The translations under genes and the position numbers were made by a program. A DNA stretch of 64,000 bases, from positions 2,852,001 through 2,916,000 of the forward strand of contig NZ_CP009517.1 in the NCBI RefSeq assembly GCF_000970305.1, written 5' to 3'. Each line of letters opens with the position of its first letter. Position 1 is the stretch's first letter. The notes beneath the pieces were generated by a model. That model was not told the origin of the DNA and ran no database searches. It was given only the letters and a program-made list of their open reading frames with translations. This document shows, piece by piece, positions 9,777 to 19,073 of this stretch. This DNA is from Methanosarcina barkeri 3 (GTDB taxonomy: Archaea > Halobacteriota > Methanosarcinia > Methanosarcinales > Methanosarcinaceae).

Positions 9777-10371
9777 AAATTCCAAGACCTTTATAAATTT
9801 CTTTTTTTCAGCATCCCGTCTTTTAGTATATGAGAAAGATACTACAATAGTGAACTGCAATAGCCGGTTAGAATAATGTAAAAAATGGACTTCTATTTTT
9901 ATGGGCCTTGCCTTAATTAATTTTTCTGAAAATTCTAATCCATACCACCGATATGACTGCTGGCTATGCTTCTTCTCAGTAATATACCTTTCTACTTTTA
10001 ATAATATCCTTTCTACTTTATGCTGAAACCCGGATTTTATCGAATTTCATGCCCTATTCTGACATCCACCTTGATAAGTTACTCCCGATTACTCCAATCC
10101 GCTAATCTGCCTTTACCATCCGAAGAGATTATGCATAAGGAAGATAATGACTAATGAGAATGATTCAAATTCACCTGGATGAGAATACTCCTGGTGACGA
10201 AAAATAGAAACTATATCCTGAAACGATCAATATCCAGATATAAAATGATCAAATCCAGATATAAAATGATCAAATCCAGATCTATTATATCTTAAACAGA
10301 TCGATATCCAGATTAATTATATCCTGAAATTAGCCAGTATCCATAAATAGACTGAACTCCGAAGTCCTTGC
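9777..10371. other. Divergent intergenic region with 21-bp tandem repeats
   Basis: No gene is seen. At about 10227-10312 a 21-bp unit (GATCAAATCCAGATATAAAAT) is repeated two to three times, followed by degenerate copies of ATCCAGAT. The repeats sit within 100 bases of the start of the ThiF-family gene. Confidence 0.6.
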
Positions 10372-11115
10372 ATGAATGATTTCGAACGTGAAAAATACAG
10401 CCGGCAAATTCTTCTTTTTGGGGAAGAGGGACAGGAAAAGTTGAAGAATGCAAAAGTTCTGGTTGCCGGGGCAGGTGGGCTTGGAAGTCCGGTTTCTACC
10501 TATCTCGCAATAGCAGGAATCGGAAAAATAATTCTTGCAGATTTCGATTCAGTTGATCCCAGCAACCTAAACAGGCAGTTCCTTCACCATCAAAAGGATA
10601 TCGGAAGGCTCAAGGTAGAGTCAGCAAAAGAAAAACTGCTCTCTATGAACCCGGATATTGAGGTTGAAACCATAGCAGAGATGCTTACCGAATCAAATCT
10701 CGAAGCCCTGGTTCCTGAATGTGACGTTATAGTTGATGCACTTGATAACCTCGAAACGAGACATATGCTTAACAAGCTTGCCATAAAAAGAAGGATTCCT
10801 TTAATACATGGAGCAGTTACCGGCTATGATGGCCAGGTGACAACAATAGTGCCCGGAGAAACTCCCTGTTTTTACTGTATTTTCCCACGTATTTCCAAAA
10901 AAGAAATTTTTCCGGTTTTAGGGGCAACCCCAGGGATTATCGGCTCCATCCAGGCAAATGAAGTAATTAAATTCCTGACAGGACAGGGAAAACTTCTGGA
11001 AGGGCGTCTCCTGTTCTGGAACGGGCTTTCCGGAAGTTTCAGCGAAATTTCACTCTCAAAGCTAAATAATTGTCCTGTTTGCGGAACTCTTAAGACAATA
11101 AGTGAAAAAAAATGA
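10372..11115 (+). CDS. HesA/MoeB/ThiF-family adenylyltransferase (E1-like)
   Basis: Activates the C-terminal glycine of a small ubiquitin-like sulfur carrier protein by adenylation, feeding molybdopterin, thiamine or thiouridine sulfur chemistry. The 247 residues show the nucleotide-binding loop VAGAGGLGSP, the ADFDSVDPSNLNRQFLHH segment carrying the Arg and Asn that contact ATP, and two zinc-binding pairs (CFYC near residue 166 and CPVC near the end). The C-terminal ATPGIIGSIQANE is characteristic of the family. No rhodanese domain is fused. ATG at 10372. Whether it serves MoaD-type or ThiS-type carriers cannot be decided from sequence, so no gene symbol is given. Confidence 0.88.
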   Translation: MNDFEREKYSRQILLFGEEGQEKLKNAKVLVAGAGGLGSPVSTYLAIAGIGKIILADFDSVDPSNLNRQFLHHQKDIGRLKVESAKEKLLSMNPDIEVETIAEMLTESNLEALVPECDVIVDALDNLETRHMLNKLAIKRRIPLIHGAVTGYDGQVTTIVPGETPCFYCIFPRISKKEIFPVLGATPGIIGSIQANEVIKFLTGQGKLLEGRLLFWNGLSGSFSEISLSKLNNCPVCGTLKTISEKK

Positions 11116-11247
11116 GAGTTTTACCATTTTAAATCAGGATAAACCTTTATTTAGATTCCCTGCCGTCCATTGACCAATTATATATATCTTCAGTAATAAT
11201 ATCTAATAGGGTATCTTACTACAGAGAATCTTGTACGAGGGGACTTG

Positions 11248-12228
11248 ATGAAAAAGAAGACCATGCCAGTTGATAAGAAAGTCAATGGTTTGGATGGGAA
11301 CTCAAATTTATGGTCCTATGGATTTCAGGATCTGAATATTTTCTCACCTGCTTCAACTCCTGTTTCACTACCTACTTCACTTTCTGCGTCTATCCCGAAT
11401 GCACCTTATTTTGACCTTCGAATCTATAGGGAACCCATGATAAAGTCATTGATCAAGATACAAAGTAAAGATATGTATCGGCTGCTTGGGAAAGTTCATT
11501 TTGATGGAAACTACTACAGAGTAAAATGTGTAAGTTCAGGAGAGTGGGAGTACTGCTGGGATCTGGCTGTCAGGATTCAGTTTTTCGGAAAAATGCTGGG
11601 AATGGCTCTTTATCCCAAGCGTCTGGTCTCACAGAAAGAAAAAAGGATTGTCTACAGATCTATGATCCTTGTTAATCCTTACCAGCTCTGGGATGAGGCT
11701 CTTGTGAAAAGATTCTGGAATTTACAGGAGAGAGTCGAATTCCTGATCGCCAGAATTCTTTTTCACGAGTGTATTCACGTTATGATCTCGCTTGGAAACA
11801 TCCTGCCTTCAGGTTCCGGAAACACGGACATTTATCTTGAGTTCAAGAAGATGCTGGAAATTTCGGTTTCCAAGAAGCTTTCTCACGAGCTTCATAATGT
11901 GCAGTTCCGCATCTGGAATCTTGTACTATTCGGATCGTCCGGTTCCGAAAGTGAAAAAAAACTGCTTGAAAGAGTTCAGGAGATTTACGAATTCCTGATC
12001 AACGAAAAGTACGCTAATCAGAAAACTGGAAAAGCTTTCCATTCTTCTTCAAACAATATAAAAATTGCCAGAAAATATGCCTGGATGGCAGCTGTTAAAG
12101 CCGGAGGAGATAAGCAGGTTAGCAAAAGAATCTGGCAGGTAGAAACCCGCAGGCTCAGAATAGTACTGAGAGAACTCTTTGATGGAATTGATACGGAATT
12201 AAGTAATATGGGCCTTGCAATGAACTAA
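11248..12228 (+). CDS. Hypothetical protein with an HExxH zinc-peptidase-like motif
   Basis: No family is recognised. It is 326 residues and soluble, with no signal peptide. The central segment ILFHECIHVMISLG contains HECIH, the zinc-binding signature of many metallopeptidases. It lies inside a predicted helix and is followed about 20 residues later by an acidic residue region (YLEFKKM) that might supply a third ligand. The C-terminus is basic and helical. A TTG at 11245 directly precedes the ATG at 11248; GAGGGG five bases upstream favours one of them. The gene follows the E1-like gene by 130 bases on the same strand. Peptidase activity is a guess from one motif. Confidence 0.7.
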   Translation: MKKKTMPVDKKVNGLDGNSNLWSYGFQDLNIFSPASTPVSLPTSLSASIPNAPYFDLRIYREPMIKSLIKIQSKDMYRLLGKVHFDGNYYRVKCVSSGEWEYCWDLAVRIQFFGKMLGMALYPKRLVSQKEKRIVYRSMILVNPYQLWDEALVKRFWNLQERVEFLIARILFHECIHVMISLGNILPSGSGNTDIYLEFKKMLEISVSKKLSHELHNVQFRIWNLVLFGSSGSESEKKLLERVQEIYEFLINEKYANQKTGKAFHSSSNNIKIARKYAWMAAVKAGGDKQVSKRIWQVETRRLRIVLRELFDGIDTELSNMGLAMN

Positions 12229-12451
12229 ATGGTATAAGTGGATAACCCGAGGTAAATTAAATGAAAGAACTTGAGTAATTACTGAAAAAAGTTAAATAAT
12301 TATAGGACAGATAAATTTTTAGGACTGATGAATTTCTGACCTTTTTCTTTCACGCTTTCATCCTATGATCGTTGTTTACTTTCCACTTCTTTCTTCCTGT
12401 GATTTTATTACTTATTTTAGATCTATTGCTTTGTTTTTTGAGAGCTGAACC

Positions 12452-12916
12452 TTATCTCCCCTGTTCCAGAACGTTTGCAATCTTTGCCATATCAGGAAGT
12501 TCATGCATAGGATATTCTTCGAAGAATATAACCTTCTTTTCCTCGTCAATAATAATATTCGCCCTCTGAGAAACCCCTTCTTTTTCTCTGAATATCCCAT
12601 ATGCTCTGGCAACTTCCCCATGAGGCCAGAAGTCAGAAAGAAGCTTGATGTGCGTAATTCCAAGTTCTTTAGCCCAGGCTCTTTTTGAAGGTATGGGATC
12701 CACACTTATGCCAAAAGCTACGGTGTTCAGCCTTGTGAACATTTCGTGGTTTTCCTCAAGTGATTTCATCTGTTCTGCACACACGCTTGTCCAGGCAAGT
12801 GGATGGAATGATAAAAGAACTTTCTTGCCAGAGAAATCATAGAGATGTACCTCTTTCTGTTTCTGGTCTCTTAACCTGAAGTCCTGAATTTTATCCCCAA
12901 TTTTAATCTCGCTCAT
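12452..12916 (-). CDS. Peroxiredoxin, AhpC/TSA family
   Basis: Thiol peroxidase that reduces hydrogen peroxide or organic hydroperoxides in the cytoplasm. The thioredoxin-like fold is indicated by the segments KVLLSFHPLAWTSVCAEQM, VAFGISVDPIPSKRAWA and LLSDFWPHGEVARAYG. The peroxidatic cysteine is the one in TSVCAEQ. No other cysteine occurs in the 154 residues, so it should work as a 1-Cys enzyme resolved by an external thiol. I chose the ATG at 12916 because GGGGA lies seven bases upstream; the longer frame adds six residues. It stands alone, next to the large AT-rich region. Confidence 0.92.
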   Translation of the reverse strand: MSEIKIGDKIQDFRLRDQKQKEVHLYDFSGKKVLLSFHPLAWTSVCAEQMKSLEENHEMFTRLNTVAFGISVDPIPSKRAWAKELGITHIKLLSDFWPHGEVARAYGIFREKEGVSQRANIIIDEEKKVIFFEEYPMHELPDMAKIANVLEQGR

Positions 12917-13028
12917 GATATTTCCCCAATTCAATAAAATCGCTTATGTTTAATAAATTGTCTGTCTGCTGACCCGTTTAACACTGCTGACAGTTTAACA
13001 CCTTTGACAGTGAGAAGTAAAAATTGGA

Positions 13029-13121
13029 ATGAAAAAAGGTTCAAAGCTAGTGTAAAATGTGAAAACAATATGAAAAAAGGTTCAAAGCTAGTGTAAAATG
13101 TGAAAACAATATGAAGAAAGG
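13029..13121. repeat. 41-bp tandem repeat, 2.3 copies
   Basis: The unit starts ATGAAAAAAGGTTCAAAGCT and recurs at 13029, 13070 and, truncated, at 13111. The two full copies are identical, so the duplication is recent. It lies upstream of the peroxiredoxin start and downstream of the small basic ORF, with no gene inside. Confidence 0.85.
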
Positions 13122-13284
13122 TTCATATTAAAAAATTAAGAAAATAAAAGTAAAAGTGGTATAAATAAAACTAACTAAATAATCAACAGTTATCAAATGA
13201 TATTAAAAATTTTATTTTTTTCCCTATATAAAGCACATAGTGAATTTGAAACTATGGTAAATTAAATTTTCAATCTTATTTTAC

Positions 13285-13434
13285 TTAGTTCTCCGAGTTT
13301 TTTTTCTTGAGAAGACTCTTGCATTTTTCAATTATACTCTTATTATCCGACGTTGGTTTGTCATTATTCATTCTGTTACGTTTCATTTGATCATGTTCTT
13401 TACGAGATACTGGTTTAGAGGTTTTTTTGGACAT
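13285..13434 (-). CDS. Possible small basic protein (49 residues)
   Basis: Weakly supported short frame. From the ATG at 13434 it encodes a lysine- and asparagine-rich peptide (MSKKTSKPVSRKEHDQMKRN onward) with one cysteine. CGGTG lies seven bases upstream as a possible ribosome site. A longer reading begins at 13497. It resembles small basic, possibly nucleic-acid-binding proteins, but no family is recognised and the surrounding DNA is AT-rich, so a chance ORF is possible. Confidence 0.4.
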   Translation of the reverse strand: MSKKTSKPVSRKEHDQMKRNRMNNDKPTSDNKSIIEKCKSLLKKKNSEN

Positions 13435-13497
13435 TGTTAAACACCGTTTAAATGTAACAAAATCAATCTTTCTAAGGTTATGTCCGTGAATTGTCAA

Positions 13498-14271
13498 TCA
13501 ATTATAAAAAATGAGTGTATTTGTTGTTTTTGAATAAACATCGATAGATTTTTACATGTTATTTTTAATAACTGACAGACACTGTTGTTCTTGCCTATTC
13601 AAGAGTTGATTCAACAACCTGAAAATATTAGTAACTCTAACCTTTCTTAAGATTGAAATGACATACCATTTACTGTACCACTTAAATATAAGAGTAACGA
13701 AAGTTTATGAGAAAATTAATATTCCTTTTCGGATATTGCAAATTTTATAATAAACTCAGTTTCGGATTCTCTTTTTAATTTAAGTTTGCTTCCTAGCTGA
13801 TTTACAAGGATAACAATTAGCTAAAGGTCAAGAATAGCAGAATCGGCTCAGTTGCAAAAAGTTCAGAACAAGCATGTAAATATATGAATGATGAACAAAA
13901 GACAAATATCCAAAGAAAACATAATATTATAGAACTATTCCAAATAGTTGATCAATATATTTAGCTTTATCAAGGCTAAGAGTAACTTAGATTCTGGACC
14001 TGCATTTTTACCCATATTCAAAGCTTCAATCCATTTTGACATTTTATTTACGTGTAGGACAAAAACTGAAAGCTTAACACTGGAGCAATTGGACATTTTA
14101 TGGACCTGTAATGTCGCGCATTAAAGTAAAATAAAGTAAAATAAAATAAAGTAAAGTAAAAAAATAAAAATTAAACGGTTAATGGAATATAAACGAATAA
14201 ATTATTTTGTAGTTTACGTTAAATAGGGTTTCTACAAGAAACTTCAATTATACCTGGTTTTTGTTATCGAG
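13498..14271. other. Gene-free AT-rich region
   Basis: No convincing reading frame, tRNA or strong hairpin is seen. At 14120-14160 there is a simple repeat built from AAAGTAAAATA units. The region borders the 3' end of the thioredoxin-PKD gene. Confidence 0.5.
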
Positions 14272-15609
14272 TTATTTCCACCTGCAGTTACAGTTCTTTT
14301 TTGTTACCACTATATAACTTGTTCTTGCTACTGTGTCACTACCTTCATCGTTTGTTACTGTAAGTTTAACAGTATAACTCCCTGCTTTGGAATACTCATG
14401 CTTTGGGTTCTGCTTGCTTGAAGTTGTTCCGTCTCCAAAATCCCATTTCCATTTAGTCGGCTCTCCTGTGCTAATATCAGTAAACTTCACACAAAGAGGA
14501 CCAGAGCCTTTGGTGACATCGCTGGTAAACTGTGCAACAAGAGCGTTTGTATCCTCATAAATATATTGAATGTTATCCTCATCAATATACTGAACACTGT
14601 CCTCATCAACATACTCAACATTATCCTCATCAGTATTAGAGGAGACAGCAGTCGGCTTTGTAATCACTATATAATTTGTTCTTGTTACTGTGTCACTACC
14701 TTCATCGTTTGTTACTGTAAGTTTAACAGTATAACTCCCTGCTTTGGAATACTCATGCTTTGGGTTCTGCTTGCTTGAGGTTGTTCCGTCTCCAAGATCC
14801 CATTTCCATTTAGTCGGCTCTCCTGTGCTAGTATCAGTAAACTTCACACAAAGAGGACCAGAGCCTTTGGTAACATCGCTGGTAAATTGTGCAACAAGAA
14901 CGTTTGTATCCTCATCAGTGTTCTGAACGTCTGTATCCTCTTCATCAACAGTGTTCTCTTCATCAGTGTTCTGAACGTCTGTATCCTCTTCATCAACAGT
15001 ATTCTCTTCATTAGTGTTCTGAACGTCTGTATCCTCTTCATCAACAGTGTTCTCTTCATCAGTGTTCTGAGCGTTTGTAGAACTCAGGGCAAGATCCAGA
15101 ACATTTTCTAATTCTTGTTTGTCCGTGAGTCCAATGATTCTTGCAGTGGATCTATCTTTAGTGACTTCTCCATTTTCCTGCATGTAAGAGTATTTACTGT
15201 TCATGACAATTACAGTGGAGTCAGGAATAACATCTCCGGCTCCAAAATAACTTGCAAGTTCAGGGCTCTTATCTATATCTACGGACATGATTGTTGCTTT
15301 TCCCTTGTATTCTGTTGCAAGTGCCTGTAAAATAGGCTTCATTTCATTGCAGGATTCGCACCAATCAGCACCAAATTTTAATAAGACCGGGCCTTTTTCA
15401 AGGGCAGCGTTTATCTGCCCTAGTTGAGTCACTTCTACAACAGATCCCGTAGTTGCCTGAGAATTAGTGGAGCTTTTTTGTAATTCAGTATAGGTAATAA
15501 CATTACCTGTTGCTGCACTTGCTGTTGTAATTGTTAATGTTGCTACAAAAAAGACTGCAAGAGAAACTAACAGTAATTTTTTTACTTCATTAAACTGCTG
15601 TTTTAACAT
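14272..15609 (-). CDS. Secreted thioredoxin-like protein with two PKD domains
   Basis: A signal peptide (KKLLLVSLAVFFVATL, then TASA) is followed by a thioredoxin fold at about residues 55-175. The redox motif is WCESC in LKFGADWCESCNEMKPILQA, and the family's cis-proline loop is likely at VIPDST. Next come three 16-residue acidic repeats (NTDEENTVDEEDTDVQ), then two nearly identical PKD domains. Each has FTDTSTGEPTKWKWDLGDGT-like and NPKHEYSKAGSYTVKLTV segments. They are separated by a second acidic linker of YIDEDN-like units. The domain pair and linkers look recently duplicated. It is probably extracellular and acts on surface-protein disulfides. There is no membrane anchor; the end (NCNCRWK) is unusual. 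Confidence 0.88.
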   Translation of the reverse strand: MLKQQFNEVKKLLLVSLAVFFVATLTITTASAATGNVITYTELQKSSTNSQATTGSVVEVTQLGQINAALEKGPVLLKFGADWCESCNEMKPILQALATEYKGKATIMSVDIDKSPELASYFGAGDVIPDSTVIVMNSKYSYMQENGEVTKDRSTARIIGLTDKQELENVLDLALSSTNAQNTDEENTVDEEDTDVQNTNEENTVDEEDTDVQNTDEENTVDEEDTDVQNTDEDTNVLVAQFTSDVTKGSGPLCVKFTDTSTGEPTKWKWDLGDGTTSSKQNPKHEYSKAGSYTVKLTVTNDEGSDTVTRTNYIVITKPTAVSSNTDEDNVEYVDEDSVQYIDEDNIQYIYEDTNALVAQFTSDVTKGSGPLCVKFTDISTGEPTKWKWDFGDGTTSSKQNPKHEYSKAGSYTVKLTVTNDEGSDTVARTSYIVVTKKNCNCRWK

Positions 15610-16406
15610 TTATTCACTCCTTTTTAAGGTTAATAAAAACTTTTGAAAGTTTAGTTAAATAATGTTTATAACATATCAGCATTTGCCATGCTGACGTCTA
15701 TTAATCTACACTTTTGTTATATAAATGTCGTTTTTAGATAAATAATAAGTTCTTTTTTATTTTTATATCAATTTCTAGACTACGTCATCTCTTATTAGTT
15801 TATATTACGCATAAAATATTTTTTATTGTGCAAAGATTCCTACAGGAGTTGTTAACTGAAACAATATTAGTAGAAGCTTATTTTGATAATTACTCTTTAC
15901 TTCGAATTTCAAAATATGATAATGCAAAATAGGATGTAATTTATAATATTTCACATACAATCTTAAAAAATATAACATTTAGACCCATGTATTTCCCACC
16001 ATTGTAATGATAAGACACTTTCCAAAATGACAGTTTGCACTAAATAGGTAAAAAGAATTTCCAGAAAAAAATTTTTAATGTAAGTTTAGTTAACCCACAT
16101 GACAGCTAAACTAAACTTAAAAAAACTAAGCTAACCCAAATGATTCTAAAACAGCAGTTAAGCTATAAAAATAAAAATCACTTATGAAAATGAAACTTGC
16201 TTATAAAACCCATTATAAAGCGCAATCTTTGAAAAATAGATTCCTAGTTATCACTGGAAACAAAATAATCTACAATTGAGTCTCTCAAGAAATTAGAAAC
16301 AATCCTATACGCACAACGATAGGAAATAAGAATTAAAGTGATCTTGCCTAAACGTATCTGTTGCGAAAATAACCAAAAAGGTGAGCTTTGAACTTCAAAA
16401 ACGAGA
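15610..16406. other. Gene-free AT-rich region
   Basis: No supported gene. It contains the promoter side of the thioredoxin-PKD gene and the 3' side of tRNA-Thr. A frame at 16244-16429 overlaps the tRNA and is not credible. Around 16085-16140 two loose copies of an AAGCTAACCCA-like stretch occur. Confidence 0.5.
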
Positions 16407-16480
16407 AGCCTCGTGCGTGATTTGAACACGCGACCTAGTGATTACAAGTCACTCGCTCTACCGGGCTGAGCCAACGAGGC
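16407..16480 (-). tRNA. tRNA-Thr (anticodon TGT)
   Basis: On the minus strand a 7-bp acceptor stem GCCTCGT pairs with ACGAGGC. A D-arm with GCTC/GAGC, an anticodon stem AGTGA/TCACT enclosing loop CTTGTAA, a five-base variable loop and a T-arm GCGTG/CACGC around TTCAAAT complete a standard cloverleaf. Anticodon TGT reads ACA threonine codons. CCA is not encoded; the discriminator is T at 16407. There is no intron. Confidence 0.97.
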
Positions 16481-17008
16481 AATTGGAAAATACTGCGACT
16501 TACCTAAATACAATACTCACAGATAAACTTTATGGCCAGATTCTCTATTCGGAAACCAGCCGTCCTTATTTATCTGTAGTCAGTTCTCATTTTTGTCAAG
16601 TGCCAGAGGTCACAGTATATAAACTTTATGGAATCTTTTGCTTAGATCTAGCTTAACATTATGTTTTGGGTAACTAATATTCCGTAAAGGAGATATTAAA
16701 CTGAAGTTAGCGGCATTGAAAAATGACCCTATAGTCATAGAGTGAATTGAGATAACAAATCCTAAAAACAACCGAACACTTACATAAGAGAATTGGAGAT
16801 TTACACTAAATATACAGCAAGTTTCCAGAGGAATTGATTGCAGAAGCAGAGGAATAACTATCATTTTTTTAAGTTGCAACCATTGCGAAGAGCCAATGCA
16901 TAAATGTAATGTACATCTTAATACAGTAAAAAAAAGTTATATATGTAAATGTGAGAGTATACTTGCAAACATTTTTGCAATGAATGATAAATATAAGGAG
17001 AAATCGTA
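16481..17008. other. Intergenic region upstream of the ChW gene
   Basis: No supported gene. A likely promoter lies at about 16934-16945 (AAGTTATATATGTAA), 65-75 bases before the ChW gene start. The antisense frame at 16610-16879 has no family resemblance or ribosome site. Confidence 0.5.
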
Positions 17009-17470
17009 ATGAGTGCAACTTTAGTAAGTCCAGTTTCGGACAATCAAATGTCGGAAAAATCGCTTTCGATGGATGTCCTCGTGCATTTGCAGGATATAGG
17101 AGATTTAGTATTCTCTGAAGACGATTTTGCAGGTACGCGTGGTCAATCTCGACGCTTAGAAGGGTTCCAACTTTCTTTCAATCCTCCAAAGGATGGCCTG
17201 AGCATGCAATACATGGCACACCTTGAAAACATTGGAGATGTGCAATGGGTAACAGAAGGAAATTTTGTCGGCACACGCGGCCAGAGTAGACGGCTCGAAG
17301 GTTTTGCTATTAAATTAACCGGTAAACTTGCCCCTCAATTCACTGTACAATATATGGCTCACCTTCAGGGCATAGGAGATTCCGGCTGGTTTAGTGATGG
17401 GGAGTTTTGTGGTACACGCGGTCAGAGTAGACGTGTTGAAGGAATCCGCGTTAGAGTACTTAGAAAATAA
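17009..17470 (+). CDS. Three-repeat ChW (clostridial hydrophobic W) protein
   Basis: The whole 153-residue protein is three ChW repeats of about 45 residues at roughly 22-66, 67-110 and 111-153. Each ends in a motif like FAGTRGQSRRLEGF. The conserved tryptophan is present in repeats 2 (VQWVTEGNF) and 3 (SGWFSDGEF) and replaced in repeat 1 (LVFSEDDF). ChW repeats are known mainly from surface proteins of Gram-positive bacteria. There is no signal peptide or catalytic domain here, so location is unclear. The ATG at 17009 has AAGGAG 10 bases upstream. The flanks are AT-rich spacers of more than 500 bases. Horizontal origin is inferred. Confidence 0.85.
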   Translation: MSATLVSPVSDNQMSEKSLSMDVLVHLQDIGDLVFSEDDFAGTRGQSRRLEGFQLSFNPPKDGLSMQYMAHLENIGDVQWVTEGNFVGTRGQSRRLEGFAIKLTGKLAPQFTVQYMAHLQGIGDSGWFSDGEFCGTRGQSRRVEGIRVRVLRK

Positions 17471-18211
17471 TCGATTCATCGTAAAATAAAACGAATTCTT
17501 TTTTCCATGCATAGTTTTTGTCATGAAAACTATGCATTTACAATATTATTTTGAAACCACTTATTTGTTTGAGAAAAACAGAAAGTATTGGGTTTAGTTT
17601 TCTCATAAACTACCCATAAAAAATGTAGCTGAAAAAAGAGACGGAATGTTGAATCCTCACCCTTATTTAGAGCTCGTGTTTATCTTTTTTACTTTCTTTT
17701 ATACAAAAACACAGCAAGCATTCGGTTAATTCTTATAAAAGTATTAAAACAGGCATTTTTGCCTCCATTGGCAGCAATTTTTGAGTTTTGCGTTTGTTCA
17801 GGTGTGAGCTAAACATATGGTTATCGAAGAGAAACATAGTCTTTTTAAAAATCTAAAATTAGGTAACAGTTTTCAAAAATAATTAAATAATCTTTTGAAT
17901 GATGTAAACAAAAACACACTTATGTATTTAACAGCAACGTTTTCATTTGCCAAGTTGACAAAATTCATAAAAAGGATCAATATTCGTTTAAAAAAATCGA
18001 TATCAGTTTTAAAAAAATCAATATTCGCTTAAAGAGAGCATTGTATAATTGTATTAAAATGAAATTTAAACTTATAATTTCTGTTAATCTATAGTGTTTT
18101 TATGTGCTTGAAAACAGGCAAAACAAAGAGATCATTGAGAGTAGCTAAGGGAGCACAGGAAAAGAAAAAGACTTCATGAGATATGAAAAAGAAAATTTAT
18201 GAGGCTTAATC
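17471..18211. other. Gene-free region
   Basis: No gene is supported. An inverted pair CATGCATAGTTTT / GAAAACTATGCAT at about 17507-17535, just after the ChW gene, is a likely terminator. Repeated ATCGATATCAGTTTAAAAAA-like and CAATATTCG segments occur at 17976-18035. Confidence 0.55.
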
Positions 18212-18772
18212 ATGGATCGAAGACAACGTTTTGAAAAATATGACTGGTTAATCTCAAAAACTCAAAGCATACTTAAACACTACAGTTGTCCTGAATCATG
18301 TAATGCGAGTTGCTGCAAACATCACATTGTTGATTTTCACAGAAAAGAATATGAAAAAGTCTTAAAAAACGTAGATAGAAAAAGTGCAGACATTTTAAAG
18401 TCGAATACAGTAAAATCAGAATTGGAAGGATGTTATAAAGCAATAAATGCTGTCGATCAATGCCCATTATTGATAAACTCAAAATGCAGAATATATGATA
18501 ATAGGCCGGAAGCGTGTAGAACTTTTCCTTTTGTAGTTTTTCAGGATTCGGATATAGGATTTGGTTTAACGTTGTTACTATGTCCGATGTCTGTTAACAT
18601 AATTCACGACTATGCACAATGGTATAAACCAATAAACTCAACAATGTATAGTCAATTAAATTCTATGTATGAACATTATAAAAACATAGACAAAAATAAT
18701 GATTTTTGTGTTCAGATGAAAGAACAGAATTTAGATTCATTCATAGAATTCTTGAAAAAAAGTAACCATTAG
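18212..18772 (+). CDS. YkgJ-family cysteine-cluster protein
   Basis: The 186 residues carry the typical YkgJ/UPF0153 cysteine pattern. CPESCNASCCKHH lies near residues 30-42, followed by CPLLINSKCRIYDNRPEACR about 55 residues later with the conserved RP-x-x-C-R-x-F-P ending. The family is thought to bind a metal or Fe-S cluster; the exact reaction is unknown. The ATG at 18212 has GAGG seven bases upstream. It is isolated in an AT-rich region and its own codon use is AT-rich, so recent acquisition is possible. Confidence 0.85.
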   Translation: MDRRQRFEKYDWLISKTQSILKHYSCPESCNASCCKHHIVDFHRKEYEKVLKNVDRKSADILKSNTVKSELEGCYKAINAVDQCPLLINSKCRIYDNRPEACRTFPFVVFQDSDIGFGLTLLLCPMSVNIIHDYAQWYKPINSTMYSQLNSMYEHYKNIDKNNDFCVQMKEQNLDSFIEFLKKSNH

Positions 18773-18828
18773 TTATTCCTTTTTATACAGTCCTTGTTGC
18801 ATAATCCTTATTATGTAATTTTTTTGCA

Positions 18829-18909
18829 ATTCATTATACGTAACCCTTCTTGCGTAATTCATTGTACGTAACCCTTCTTGCGAATTCATTGTACGTAACC
18901 CTTTTTGCG
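18829..18909. repeat. 28-bp tandem repeat, three copies
   Basis: Three imperfect copies of a unit containing TTCATTGTACGTAACCCTTC lie between the YkgJ gene and the aldolase gene. The spacer from 18773 to 19073 contains nothing else recognisable. Confidence 0.8.
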
Positions 18910-19073
18910 CAACCTGTTTTGTATAGTGTTCAGAAGAAAGGCAAGTATTGTTTTACAATAGTACACTCGTTTTAATTGTCATATACCAAAAGTTTGATGC
19001 AAGAGTGTAATTCGAACGCACGAACATCTAACCAATATATATTATTAACCGAAGGTATAATATACCGCTTAAG

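Noticed and set aside
16244-16879. Two frames of 61 and 89 codons on the minus strand
   Set aside because: The first overlaps the 3' part of tRNA-Thr. The second has no ribosome site and no recognisable sequence features.
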